A DNA stretch of 37,586 bases from Chara braunii (taxonomy: Eukaryota; Streptophyta; Charophyceae; Charales; Characeae): assembly GCA_003427395.1 (NCBI GenBank), contig BFEA01000039.1:1586399-1623984 (forward strand), written 5' to 3'. Position 1 is the stretch's first letter, and each line of letters opens with the position of its first letter. Positions 1 through 10,105 of the stretch are shown in pieces. A program made the translations under genes and the position numbers. The notes under the pieces are model-generated. The model was not told the origin of the DNA. It saw nothing but the letters and a program-made list of their open reading frames with translations, and made no database searches.

Positions 1-2026
1 GACTCAGTCTGGTGTCCCAATCGGTGCCCAACAGCTCAGTTCGATCCCGGGTCCCAATCTGCATCCGAGAGGTCTGCTCAATCCGCTGTCCCAACCTGCG
101 TCCAAGTGCCCGGTCCGGCTCGGTATCCGAATCCGTGCCCAAAAGTCCCGCTTTACTTGATGAGCCACGTCCGACCAAGAGGGCAGTTCATTCCGGCGAT
201 CCGAAGGCATGCCCAAAAGTGCCGCCTTGAGTGATACTCGGGTGCCACAGATCGCCTGTACCTGGTCTGTGTCTGACGCCCGATTCACAGTGCCCCAGCC
301 GAGCGCTAACATGTGCGCTGGCGCGAACTGGCTCACGTGCCCGCCTACCCTTTGGATCCCCCTGCTGTCCCTGATGTGCAGCGCGTAAGAAAGCACCACG
401 GGCGCACGGCACCTTACCTGCTCCGACTAGGAGTGCGCTGGTGCGTGCGCGGCTTCCTGCCCGTCCTGGCCCATCCCACGCAAGTGCTCGCAGGTGCGCA
501 CGATTGCCCTCACATGAGCGCACGCATGCGTGGCAGCTCCGCAACTCATCCCCCCTTGGCGCGGGTGCGCGCAGATGCTCAGTGTGTGTGTGTGTGTGAG
601 TGGTGACGCGCTGGCGATCCACCTACGCGCGCGTCATAGCGCACTCGCACGCCCCCCCCCTTCGCTGTCAGCTTGTGCAGGCACACCGGTGCGCGAGAAT
701 GCACACGTGTGTGTACGTGGATGTGCGCGCGTGTGCACGCGGGTCCACGGAAGTGTTCGCGAGGGTGCGCGCGGGTCCACGGAAGTGTCCCCGAGGGAGC
801 GCGCTGATGTGCACAGGTATGCGCGCGTGTGCGTGGGAGTGTGCGTGCGTGTGCACGTGGATGTGCACGTGTGTGCGCGTGGGTCCGCGGAAGTGTTCGC
901 GAGGGTGCGCGCGGGTCCGCTGAAGTGTCCCCGAGGGAGCGTGCTGATGTGCACAGGTATGCGCGCCTATGCGTGCGGGTGCGAGGAAGTGTGCGCGCGT
1001 GTGCGCTCGGGCGCGCGCAGGTCTCCGCGCGCATGTGCGGGTGCTCCCCTTTACTCTGTCCGGCCGAGCGCACGTGCGCCAGGGTGCGCGAGCGCCTGAG
1101 TGGGTGCATGCGAATCTCGAGCGCCCATCTCCCGGTGCGTCTGGCTCGCCTGTCCTTACTTGCGCTTCTCTCCGCGCGTGTCCCCATCCCGTTCGTCTGT
1201 ATCATGCGCCTGAAGTCTCTGACCGCCTGTCTCCAGCGTGCGAGAAGTCTCCGTGCTCCTCTTCGTGTGTGGCCGCCTGACTCCGCATGTCCCGAACGCC
1301 CCATGCCTGGGCCCGGTTGGGCTTAAGTACTCCGCCGGGCCCTTCCCACAAGTGCGTGTGTGTGTGCCACGGCCTCCAGTGCACCGAGGCTGCGGAACAC
1401 TTGCAGCGCCTCGGTACCGTGCCTGCGCCCGGGCCTGATTGGGCCCCCGAAAGGCCACTGGCGCACAAGGCCTTCTCGCAGGGAACTGGGCCCTCTGCAG
1501 CGGCCTGGTACCATGGCTAGTCCCGAGCCTGTCTCAGGCCTGCCGGGGCCTAGGCGGTCCCCACGCAGCCGTGGTGTCGTTCTTAGGGAAAAATCCAAAC
1601 TGCCCCGTAAGTGAAAATTGGACCCCTCATTCAATTGGCCTAGCCAGGCCCCGCGTCCTGGCGGGACCGCCCCTTCGGAGGAACACTCAACCGGCCCAAT
1701 GGGTCTCTTGCTCGCAGTGCCGGCCTGCGTCATGGTTAGTGAGTCGCGGCCGGATAAAGTAGGCTCCTTGATCGCTGTGTCGGCCAGCCTCACGGTCGGT
1801 GTGTCCCGGTAACGTGAAATAACGTCGAGCATGGTCACCGGCGCCCCATTCTTCGCCGTGTCGTCCCACCGCATGGTCGGTAATTGTTGGTAACCGTGTC
1901 GGTCCCAGTGTTGGCCTGCCTCATAGTTGATGAGGCCCGGCCAGGTAGACTACCGTTGAGCGAGGGTCTCGTCGTGTGCCCTCGGAAAGGAAGTAAAGGG
2001 CGGCGTAGTATTGGAGCCGCCCAACA
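1..2026 (-). repeat. 3' LTR (visible part) of the Ty3-type element
   Basis: This copy aligns base for base with 15376 onward, with about 15 differences in the first 313 bases (roughly 95% identity). On the minus strand it starts with TGTTGGGCGG, the usual TG start of an LTR, directly after a poly-G tract. Its other end is cut by the window. It is very GC-rich. Positions 560-1080 are built of alternating purine-pyrimidine GT/GC runs and a 140-bp tandem unit: a GGGTCC(A/G)CGGAAGTGTTCGCGAGG core sits at 741 and again at 881. Compared with the other copy it has a shorter GT run (582-598) and lacks about 13 bp near 1270. No credible protein is encoded; the long frames here are low-complexity. Confidence 0.85.
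582..1010. repeat. GT/GC-rich tandem repeats inside the LTR
   Basis: A (GT)n run is followed by two 140-bp units rich in GTGTGCGCGCG, each containing a smaller internal repeat built on GGTCC(A/G)CGGAAGTGT with about 32-bp spacing. Long alternating purine-pyrimidine DNA of this kind is a classic Z-DNA-forming sequence; that is known chemistry, and any role here is inference. The matching stretch in the other LTR is 15957-16440. Confidence 0.75.
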
Positions 2027-2042
2027 GCAGCCCCCCCCCCCC
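2027..2042 (-). promoter_or_regulatory. Candidate polypurine tract
   Basis: Read on the minus strand, twelve consecutive G residues (2042-2031) are followed by CTGC and then the LTR start TGTTGGG. A purine run just upstream of the 3' LTR is where plus-strand DNA synthesis is primed in LTR retroelements. The four-base gap between the G run and the LTR is slightly atypical. Confidence 0.55.
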
Positions 2043-2403
2043 ATTCTCGACGTCCTCGGCGAGCGAGTATTGGGATTTGAAGGGAGAAAATTCTGCAAAA
2101 GACGGATGACTCGTAATCTCTACCCATCAACCCAAGATCCTCCTTTCTGTCGTGGTTGGATGCGTTTCTTTTGTTTTTCTTTCTTGGTTGACTTTCTTTT
2201 AGTGCCCTTCGTTTTGACGCCTAAGCGCTTGTCTCGTGGAGTGCATCTAACATGCCGACGGTGGTTGTTTTTTGTGTTTTCTTTTGTCAGGGCATTTTTG
2301 ATGACTTGTTTAGGTTTTTTGTTTTTCTCCTTTTTTGTCGCCGCCAGCTTTTTGATCTCGGTCTTCGTGTTTTTGGTGTGTTTGCGCTGGATATGTCGGA
2401 CCC
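2043..2403 (-). other. 3' untranslated region of the Ty3-type element
   Basis: This stretch lies between the pol stop codon and the polypurine tract. The plus strand is T-rich (2160-2400), so the element's sense strand is purine-rich. The plus-strand open frame across it is T-rich low-complexity (Phe/Leu/Val) and I do not regard it as a gene. Confidence 0.55.
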
Positions 2404-3390
2404 CTAGAAGTTTGTGTTGTGTTTTTTTTTAAGATTGGAGGATTCTGGTACTTGAGAAGTGATTTGTGCGGCCGGCTTTAGTGCATGCCGATTGGAGGAT
2501 TCCCCTACTTCGGAGGTGGTTGGTGTTGTGGGTTCTTCTAAGGACTCATCCTTCTTTTTACCTTTTTTTGGGTGCGTATGGGCGTGATTTTTCTGCCTGA
2601 TTTTTTCCGTGTGTGGAATATTTTCTGTTCGGTCTTTAAATACTTTAAGACGGGCGTCAGACACCGGTTCCTTCCATCTTGTGCTGTCTAATTCCTCTAT
2701 TAAGTAGGCTCCGCCTTCTAGTCTTTTGACCACTCTACAGGGCCCCATCCATCTGTTTGCTAGCTTCCCTGTCCATGTTCTCTCTAATGAGGAGTTATAG
2801 AGGAAGACGAGGCTCCCTGTTGGTATCCCTTCTTGCCTGACGCGAAGGTTCCTATCCCATCTTTCTTTCTCTTTTCCTCTCTGGATCTTTAATTTGTCTA
2901 TGGTGTCTAGGATGTTATCCTGAAGAGTTTCGGCTATTTGTTTGATTCTTGCGGCCAACAACTGTTCTCTAGTGGAGATCTCTTCCCAGTCAATCGTTTG
3001 CCAAGAGTCGATATGAAATTCTATAGGTAAGGGACAATGGCATCCAAACCATAATGTATAAGGCGGATATCCTGTAGTTGAGCGAACCGTAATGTTATCT
3101 GCCCAGACGGCGAATTTGAAATATTTTGGCCAGTTATTCTCCTTTCCTTCGCACCATTTAGTGAGCGCGTTGACTAGAGACTGGTGCCCTCTTTCTACAG
3201 GAGCGTTAGTTTGGGGATGATATGTTGTGGATAGCGATACTCGTATTCCCGCTTTTTGGAGCAATTCTTGGACTTTCTTAGCCATAAACTCTGATCCCCT
3301 ATCCATGACAATTTTGTCAATGCAGCCGTAGCGAGTGATATATTCAGTCAAATAGCCACTAACTGCTTTACCTGTTTTTTGACGTAGTGG
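2404..3390 (-). pseudogene. pol: Pol: integrase catalytic core and C-terminal domain
   Basis: This is the second half of the retroelement integrase, which joins element cDNA to host DNA. After the in-frame stop at 3391-3393 the same frame continues. It carries the second catalytic Asp in a MDRGSEF motif and the catalytic Glu in APVERGH, exactly 35 residues apart, which is the D,D(35)E signature. The first catalytic Asp is in the upstream segment (HLDL motif). A basic C-terminal domain with a GPCRVVKR motif follows, then a Lys/Ser/Thr-rich tail ending at 2404. No chromodomain is seen. The family assignment is secure. The segment is probably inactive because of the upstream stop. Confidence 0.9.
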
Positions 3391-4071
3391 TCATGCCTCC
3401 ACGAATCCAGTCAAGTCGTCTCTAATGTCCATGATGTAATTCATTCCTCCTTCTCCCTTGGGCATCTTAACTAGGTCTAAGTGCACTTTCTGGCCTATTG
3501 TTGTGGGATAGGAAGGAAATAAGGGTTCTTTATATTTAACTACCGCTCTCTTCTGGCATTCCACGCATGTCAGACAGTATGATTCTACGTCCTTATATAG
3601 GTCGTCCCAGCAGTAGAGGTTCCTAATTTTTTCAAAAGTTCCTTTTATTCCTCTATGTCCTCTGACGATGCCATCGTGAAGTTCCACTATTATATCTCGA
3701 CGCTCGTCCTCATCACAGACGACTCTCATTGGCATTCCATTTTTAGGTGGTCTTTTAAAGAAGTGTCCTGCCTTGAGGCAATATTGTTGAGCTTCCTTCC
3801 TAAGCTTGTCATCTAATTCGATTTCCCCAATAAGATAACACCCTATCTTATGATATTTGCCAATGTATAGATTTTCAAGAAACAAGGAAGTTCCTCCTGC
3901 AACGGACTCTATTTTTAATGAGTTTAAGTCCATTTGTAAAAATTTGTCAATACCACTAGGCGACCCTAGATCTCCCTCTTCTAGAGGGATTCGCGAGAGA
4001 CCATCAACAACTGAGTTCTTAGCTCCGGATATTCGCTCTACTAGGTAGTCAAACATCCTTATATGCATGAG
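3391..4071 (-). pseudogene. pol: Pol: RNase H tail and integrase zinc-binding domain
   Basis: This segment begins in frame after a TGA at 4072-4074. It carries the end of RNase H, where GAKNSVVDGLSR corresponds to the conserved G-N-AD-LSR motif of Ty3 elements. The integrase HHCC zinc-binding domain follows: ELHD and RGHRG supply the two His, and a CLTC pair with two residues between supplies the Cys. HLDLVKMP then carries the first catalytic Asp of the integrase core. It ends at a TGA (3391-3393) directly after GFVEA, where related integrases usually read an Arg. A CGA to TGA change, a cytosine transition, would explain this. Confidence 0.88.
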
Positions 4072-4464
4072 TCATCTGGTGACCGTTGGATCTGTTAATG
4101 AGAAGTCTTTTTGTAAGACAGCTGCCATCGTCGTCGGATCGACCCGCAGTACGAACCTTCGTCCGTAAATATAATGTCGGAAAATATTTAAACAATGTAA
4201 GACTCCTATAACTTCTTTCTTAAATTGTGAGTAGTTCCTTTCGGTGGCGTTTAAGGTTTTACTCTCGAATCTGAGAGACCTTTCATTACCGGCTTGATCC
4301 TTTTGAGTCACGACTCCACCAACAGAGGCAAGTCCCGCATCCGTACATACGACGAATGGGCGGTTTTCCTCGTCTTCGAAGTAAGGTACTCCAAGGACTT
4401 GACCTCCTTCCTTAAACTCATCTTTTAACGTTCTTACTGTATCCTCTTGTTCACTCGTCCATTG
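4072..4464 (-). pseudogene. pol: Pol: RNase H domain
   Basis: The frame is open from just after the TGA at 4465-4467 to the TGA at 4072-4074. RNase H removes the RNA strand during reverse transcription. Catalytic acidic residues are visible: Asp in CTDAG, Glu in SQFKKEV and Asp in LRVDPT. The TLNATERNYSQ motif matches the conserved 'T..E.NYS..E.E' block. The third motif reads VDP where most Ty3 elements have TDH, which marks a divergent lineage. Upstream, QWTSEQE begins the connection region. The stop before QWTS falls where a Trp or other aromatic residue is common. Confidence 0.85.
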
Positions 4465-5661
4465 TCATTCTACTCCCTTGCGCAAGAGCTTTCGTAGGGG
4501 TTCGGCTTTTGCAGCATAGCCTTTTATGAAATTCCTCTTGAATCCGACCACTCCTAAAAACTGACGTATGTCATTAATATGTCTGAGGGGAGTTGGCCAT
4601 TTCATAAGTTTTTCTAACTTTGCCGGATCTGGGCGTCTGCCATCCTTGTCGCAGATGTAACATAATATCTTTATAGAAGATACTGCCCATCTGTTTTTTG
4701 TTCCACTGACCGTAAGGTTTGCATCCTCTAACTTCACTAGTACTTTCTTGATATCCTCTGCGTCGGTGGCTATGAATTTCCTCAGTCTCGGTCTTACCTC
4801 TGTCTCATCTTTATCGTATAGTCTTTTGATCGGAAAGTCATCTAGGAAGACCTCTACCAGATTTGGTATGAGTTCGCCGAGAACGGCAACCATGACTCTC
4901 TGAAAGACTGCAACACCGTTAGTCCACCCCATAGATACCACCGTCATTTGAACTAAGCCTAACGGTGTGTGCAACTCAGTTAGATGTCGGTCTCTGTAGT
5001 CTAACGGTATCTCATCATATCCCGAAAAAAAGTCGCAGACTAAGTAAATTGAACGTCCTGCTGAGACTTCAGATAGGAGATCCGCGTTTGGGATGGACCC
5101 AACGTCCCTCACTGTGACCTTATTTGTCTTCTGCAAGTCTTGTATCCATCGTAGTTTGCCGTTTGATTTCCCTATGAAGAACCAACGATTCACGTAGGCG
5201 CTCTCACAAGGTTCTGCTACAAATGTCCTTATCTTCTCCTTGTGGAAGTCTACTATCATCTCCTTTTTCTTTTGTGCACACTTCCATCCTGCATCGTTCC
5301 ATGGAGTGTGAGGGACCGTATAGATTCTTGCAGGTTTAACATATCGTGGATCTATTCGCCCTTTTTCTGCGTCACAAAAGGCCTTGTCGCATGATCTTAA
5401 TGTTTCTATTACGAGTTCTTTCTCCTTTTTCGTTATGTTTCCGTCGCCTATATCCATTTTCTTTAACCTGTCTTCAGTGATTCTCTGCCCTTCAGTGGCC
5501 TTTCGTTCCCGGATCATCTGAGTAATTTCTTCTTCAGTGATCCCTATTTCCCCGGTCCTATCACGGATGACCGCGGATGGCTTGACTTTTTGGGCTACAG
5601 TTTTGTATTTTTTTCCCCCGCCGTGTGAGGGAATTCCTCCAAAAAAGAAAGGTTTATACAT
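4465..5661 (-). pseudogene. pol: Pol: reverse transcriptase
   Basis: This is a 398-residue open frame of the Ty3-type reverse transcriptase. Motif A reads CDFFSGYD (catalytic Asp near residue 210). The motif B region reads MGWTNGVAVFQ. Motif C is FLDD at 4837-4848 (residues 272-275) instead of the usual YVDD/YIDD. The thumb has SGTKNRWA and the connection has QFLGVVGFKRNFIKGY. All catalytic Asp are kept. The long linker before the RT (KYKTVAQKVKP onward), the SGTK motif and the divergent RNase H recall Ty3-like elements I associate with basidiomycetes rather than typical plant Tekay/CRM/Athila types; this is from memory and needs a tree. Its N-terminal 22 codons overlap the protease frame, and a homopolymer (GGGGGAAAAAAA, near 5610-5625) is the likely site of an indel. 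Confidence 0.92.
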
Positions 5662-6668
5662 CCACCGAATTCCTCGTTGTCAGCCTCTTTCTCATAGACT
5701 GTTCCGTCTACCATATACTTAGTTTCGAGGTCCTCAACGTCAATTGTTTTTCCTCTCACTTTATGCGGTCCTAGTGTAAGGTCTTCAGATATCATTTGGC
5801 AACTTCTTGTGTTCAGTCGTCCTTTATTTTGCAATGAAATTTTGTGACGGTTGTCAAATTCGTTCACGGTCTTCAAGGTAAGTCTGCTACCTTGAGGTCC
5901 GTCTATGGTAACCGTCTGACTTCCGTCCCGTTTATTTTCGGTGGTGGCGTTGACCCGTGTCAGCCATGTTTTTCCAAGAATTATTTCTGACGAACAGTTC
6001 TCAACTGTAAAGACGGGCACAGTGACCTCAACTCCAGCAATCACGATCTTGGCTTTGTGGCATACCCCGAGCGCATGTTGCTTGAGTTTGTTAGCGGATA
6101 TCATGGTCATAGCGACACTCCTGTCTACCTCTAAGCCAAGGTTTCTGACCACCTTGTCCTCACAAACGGTAGACTCGGAGCCGTTGTCGACTATAGCCTC
6201 CATCCCTATGTCATTGACTGTGACGTTGAGCTTTGCACTGACAAGGACGTAAAAGTAGTTGCTTCCGCCTTCGCTGGTTTGTACTCGTTGGTCTCCTTCG
6301 GTTAGTGCCGTTAGGACTGAGGTTTTCACCTCCTCCTTCTGTTGTCCAAAAGTTGTCTCTTGTAGCGGTACTTTAGTTTTCTTCATCATGCCTATTAATT
6401 CATCCCTCGCCGGGCCACAGCCTGCTATGAATTCCTTGAGGGTGATAGGGATTGGCATATCTATGGCCCTTCTTAAAGGTTTTCGTAAATCGATTTCATC
6501 TAGCGAGCTTTTAAGGTGAAACTTCTTGGCTGCTCGTTTTCTAGGGGATTGTGGTGACTTTGGCGGTCTGTCATAGGTTGATCTTGATCCTCTTTCTTTG
6601 TATTGCTCGCCGACCTCGCCGATGCCTTGGGTGCATACGTAAACTTCTGCTGTTTTACGTCTCTTCAA
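5595..6668 (-). pseudogene. pol: Pol N-terminus: aspartic protease (retropepsin)
   Basis: This 357-residue frame is in the +1 frame relative to gag and overlaps its end by 14 bases. The protease active site is IVDNGSE with Asp near residue 161 (6186-6188). Asn takes the usual Ser/Thr place in D-S/T-G. The partner motif is EIILGKTWL. The first 110 residues are basic and Pro/Ser-rich linker. A +1 shift between gag and pol is how Ty3 itself makes Gag-Pol, so the overlap may be a real recoding site; equally it may be decay. The frame ends within a homopolymer-rich stretch where the RT frame takes over. Confidence 0.85.
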
Positions 6669-8750
6669 ACTTAATGGATGAAATTCTTATGCTTGGGTTT
6701 TCTATTTGTTCGTCGAAATCATCCTCGAAGGTTACTCGGGAGAGCTTTGCTGGCATATGATCCTGAGATCGCTTGCCCTTTGCTTCATTCATCCTTCTCC
6801 TGCGGATATCCACATCAATCTTCATCGAGGGCAAGAAGGGTACCGGTTTGCCTTCTTTAGCCCAAATGACGTATTTTCGATCGTCGAGTTCAATGATGCC
6901 CTCTTTTAGTGCGTCTAACATTGCTTGACAATCTCTTTTGCGGTGGTCTTCATCTCCGCAGTATATACATGCTTTATCATTCCATGTTCGCTTTGGGCTA
7001 GGGTCGGTTTTGTCGCGCGTGGTCCGGACAAGGGTTTCCTCCTTTGTCTGGTTATTACTTTGCAATCTCTCTACTACCGCCTTTAGTACTTTTATTTGTC
7101 TTGTCATCTCCTCTTCTCGTCTGTCTGGTCTTTTTGCTTCTATCTCATCTTTTGGCTTCCACCTGTTATCCTTTGTATTTGACCACTTGGAGGTTCCCCA
7201 TTCCACGTCGTTTCTTTTCCAGTCACTCCTGCTTCTTTTTCTCCATTCGCCCTCGTTTTTTATTGTGTCCCCTCTTCTAGGTGAGCTCGCGTAGGTGTCC
7301 ATTCCTTCAGTTCTGGGTCTCCTATCCTCGAATTGCGATTTTTCTCCTCCTTTTTCTGTAGTTACGCCTTTTCCTAGGTTGTCAAGAACCCTCGAGAGGT
7401 GTGTTTTCGCGCTTTGGCCTTCGGTGTCATGGGTTAAGACTTTGACTTGGCTGAACGTGACCTTAGAGGGGAGGTCCCTCATAATCTTGTCTCGCTTTTC
7501 TCGAGACAGAAATCCTAGGAATATCCCGCACCTTTTTATTTCACCCATAAATCCACCTTCTACTAGAGGGTTCGAAGCCTTCTCATATCTCCTTGCGAAC
7601 GCTACTAGATTCTCGTCCTCCTGTTTTTTCATTTCTTTGAGATGTTCTATTGAATAGGATGTTTCATCCCATGCGAAGATTCTTGTAATCCTTTCTCTGA
7701 ATATTAGTCAATGCCAACTGTCCGGAATGACTTCTCTTACTTCGCGATCCATCTTGGGGGCTGTGTGGTGGAGTAGATTTATAATCATCTCTTGATCGCT
7801 CCATTTTGCTCTCATCCCCAGTACCTCCCAGTCGTCTAAGAATTCTGAAACATTCTTCCCTATGAAGATTGTTTGGATTCCGGACAGTGCCGGTAATTGG
7901 AAGGTTTGTGCTCCTAGGAAGGGGGATATGTAGGAGTCTGTTGCGTATGCCATTCTGTAAGGTTGGCTCGTGGTTTCCCTATATGGTTCCCTTGTACCAG
8001 GATCCGAGAATCGGGCTACTCTATTCCTGTTTAAAACGTTTTTCCTCCACCCTTCACTTTTGGAAGTGCGTTCCTCGAGTTCTGTGGCTGTAATTTCTAC
8101 CTCTTTTAGGGTCTTCCTCAATTTTTAGGCGTCCTTTGTGACATCAGTTGTCATTTTCCTAATTGGAGTGCTCGTCCTTGATTCTTGTGTTTTGACTTCG
8201 CCGTCTATCGAAGATAGATAGACTCCTTCCGCATCCATATTTTTCCCTCACTCTTCCAGAAGTTGATCCAAGGCGACTTTAACTCTTTCCGTCGATTCTT
8301 CTAGTAGTTCTTGCAATGTGTTGAAGTCCTCGTCTTTTCCTTCAGCTTTGACGACTAAGGCGGTAGCTAAAACGGTTTGTAGGTAGCGTGAGTTGGCCTC
8401 CAACGTATTTAAGGATATCCCATCAACTATTACGTTGGCGAGTTCTGCTAGAGCTCGAGCGTCCTCTCTTAATTTTTCTACAGATGTGGTTATCGTCTCT
8501 TGCCAGGTGCGTGGGATTGTTTGTCCACTAGGGTTGACAGTAAGGATTTGTATTTTTACTAGAAAGAGCTCTCCTGCAGCTTTCCAGACGGTACACTTCC
8601 TGACTTCTATTACTATTTTTGTGGCGCACTCGGTTTCCTCTTCTTGGTTTAATTGTTCATTATGTACTGCTTCCACTAGGACTCGTACTAAGGACCCTTC
8701 TCTTTCTGCTCTGCCTGAGATACTAAATTTTTATTTTCTAGGTTCGACAT
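6655..8750 (-). pseudogene. gag: Gag polyprotein with CCHC zinc knuckle
   Basis: Gag builds the virus-like particle and binds element RNA. The C-terminal 325-residue open frame (7632-6655) has retrotransposon-gag features, then a long charged Arg/Lys/Glu region, then one CX2CX4HX4C knuckle at 6928-6969. The same frame continues upstream through stops at 7708-7710 (TGA), 8125-8127 (TAA) and 8248-8250 (TGA) to about 8676. A coiled-coil-like, Glu-rich stretch of 142 residues is included (8676-8248). A candidate ATG at 8748-8750 needs one frameshift near 8690. An alternative start is the ATG at 8232-8234, which would leave 8676-8248 as a separate small protein. The 8248 TGA fits a Trp codon changed by one transition, so I favour the long form. 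Confidence 0.8.
6928..6969 (-). other. CCHC zinc-knuckle motif in gag
   Basis: The 14 residues CIYCGDEDHRKRDC fit CX2CX4HX4C exactly. This is the nucleocapsid RNA-binding motif of retroelement Gag proteins. Confidence 0.93.
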
Positions 8751-8764
8751 TAGTCATTCCTTTG

Positions 8765-9288
8765 TTAGTTAGTTTCTTCTTGGTCTTGCTTCAGGAGTCT
8801 CGCAATGAAATCATTTCGCCATCCTATAATGTTATCTCTTTCCTCTCTATAGAATATAACAAGACGTTCGATGCATTTTTCCAGTCTATTTAAGTCGGCT
8901 TCGTCCGTAGAGCCGCGTCATTCGTGGTATTTTGCTAGCGACTCTTCGACCTTTCTCTCAATTGGGTTTAAGTATACTTTTAGGATGGCATCAATTTTTG
9001 GATCTCTTCCCCTTACACATGTGTTCGTGCTTCTTGAATTGTCTCTTCCTTCTCTATCTCGCACTTCATCCATCCCTCAGTCCAAATCATCACACTGTAG
9101 GCTATGTGATTCTCTGTTTTAACTTGTGGTAGTGCCCTTGGTCTTTCACGCTCTATAGCTTCTTGTGCCAATCTTCGGCAATCTAATGTGTTTAATGCTC
9201 TAGAGGTTCGGATCCTACTAATGGAAGTTATAGTCCCTGCAAAGGATACCCGATTCACTTCCTCTTCATCAGTTACCGTTCCTGGCAT
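8765..9288 (-). pseudogene. Pre-gag ORF, charged helical protein, unknown function
   Basis: The frame opens with ATG at 9288, overlapping by 20 bases the end of the preceding frame (stop near 9269). It runs 91 residues to a stop at 9013. After a one-base shift near 9010 it continues as a similarly charged protein to a TAA at 8765-8767, with one in-frame TGA near 8917 in a context (HE-stop-RG) where Trp would fit. The reconstructed length is about 175 residues, mostly predicted helical (Glu/Lys/Arg/Leu-rich). It sits between the tandem-domain array and gag on the sense strand of the element. I do not recognise a family. It could be an N-terminal Gag extension. Confidence 0.5.
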
Positions 9289-10040
9289 TATTGAGTTGGT
9301 CTTGCATCCTCTTGACCTTCCATACGAGGTCTATTACGGCTGACCATTCATTGTTAGCGAGCGTAAGCCCTTCAACTAACGGCGACGGTATTCCAATAAA
9401 CGGCCTAACATAGGTACTCCACGAGAAATTTACCCTTAATTGTTGGAGTCTTCTCTTCTCGTCATGCACTATGTTCGAGGCCCGTTGCCAACAACGACCT
9501 TTTTCGTCTTCCTTAAACCTATGTTGCGGTACGTATATTCCCACATCATACTCATCAAGGTTGATGAAGTAGTAGGTGATGACATACATACCATCAATCC
9601 CCCATCCCTGACTCTTTAGACCTTCGTATCTCACGATCTCATATGGGATCACTGCTCTCTTCGATATAGAGTTAAGGGAACGGACCAACTTCCTCGACTT
9701 CCCCTCCTCTAACCTCCTACATCTCCTCATCCTTGGTCAACTCCCTTAGCATGGCTCCTAATCCTGCTCTTGATCTTGAAAGTTTTCTCTCTCTTACTAG
9801 TCTCCTTTGCACTAATCCTTCACTGCCCTCATGATTCCTATTAATCTTCCTCTGTCATCTCTTATCTCGTACTCACCTTCTACTCCAAACAGGTCTGTGT
9901 CAAGGTAGAGTTCCCCTTCTTGATCTCGTAGGCAAGAGGTTCCTCTCTTAATCTCTATCAACCCTGTTTCATCAGATCGAACTCTTCTACAGATTGTCGT
10001 GCCTAGAGTACGCAAGTCCTCTTAGGTCCATTCCGTCAAA
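9269..10040 (-). pseudogene. Pre-gag tandem domain, copy 1 (gag-proximal)
   Basis: No known family is recognised. The unit has two parts. An N-terminal part (10015-9812, with a possible ATG further upstream near 10040 in a shifted frame) carries the core motif TDLFGVE. A C-terminal part (9730-9269, 153 residues) carries, in order, IPYE, YVITYY, YDVGIYVP, GRCWQRA (near 9479-9493), DEKRRL, WST and GIPSP. The two parts are joined by an RRLVRER stretch in another frame, so two compensating frameshifts lie between 9830 and 9715. The same motifs in the same order occur in copy 2 exactly 825 bp away, which shows that this was coding sequence and was duplicated. It is cytosolic or particle-associated by default: no signal peptide or membrane segment is seen. 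Confidence 0.62.
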
Positions 10041-10105
10041 AGTCTGAGCAGCTCCTGGGACCTCCACGCTGTCTTAGTTCACTTGTTATATCCCCCCCAG
10101 GCGGG

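Noticed and set aside
530-1326. Long plus- and minus-strand open frames inside the 3' LTR (up to 241 codons) and a 439-codon frame in the 5' LTR (15563-16882)
   Set aside because: They are low-complexity products of GT/GC repeats, occur on both strands, and the longest is broken in the sister LTR.
1884-2432. 182-codon plus-strand frame with many Phe/Leu/Val
   Set aside because: It lies antisense to the element's 3' region and its hydrophobic look comes from T-rich sequence.
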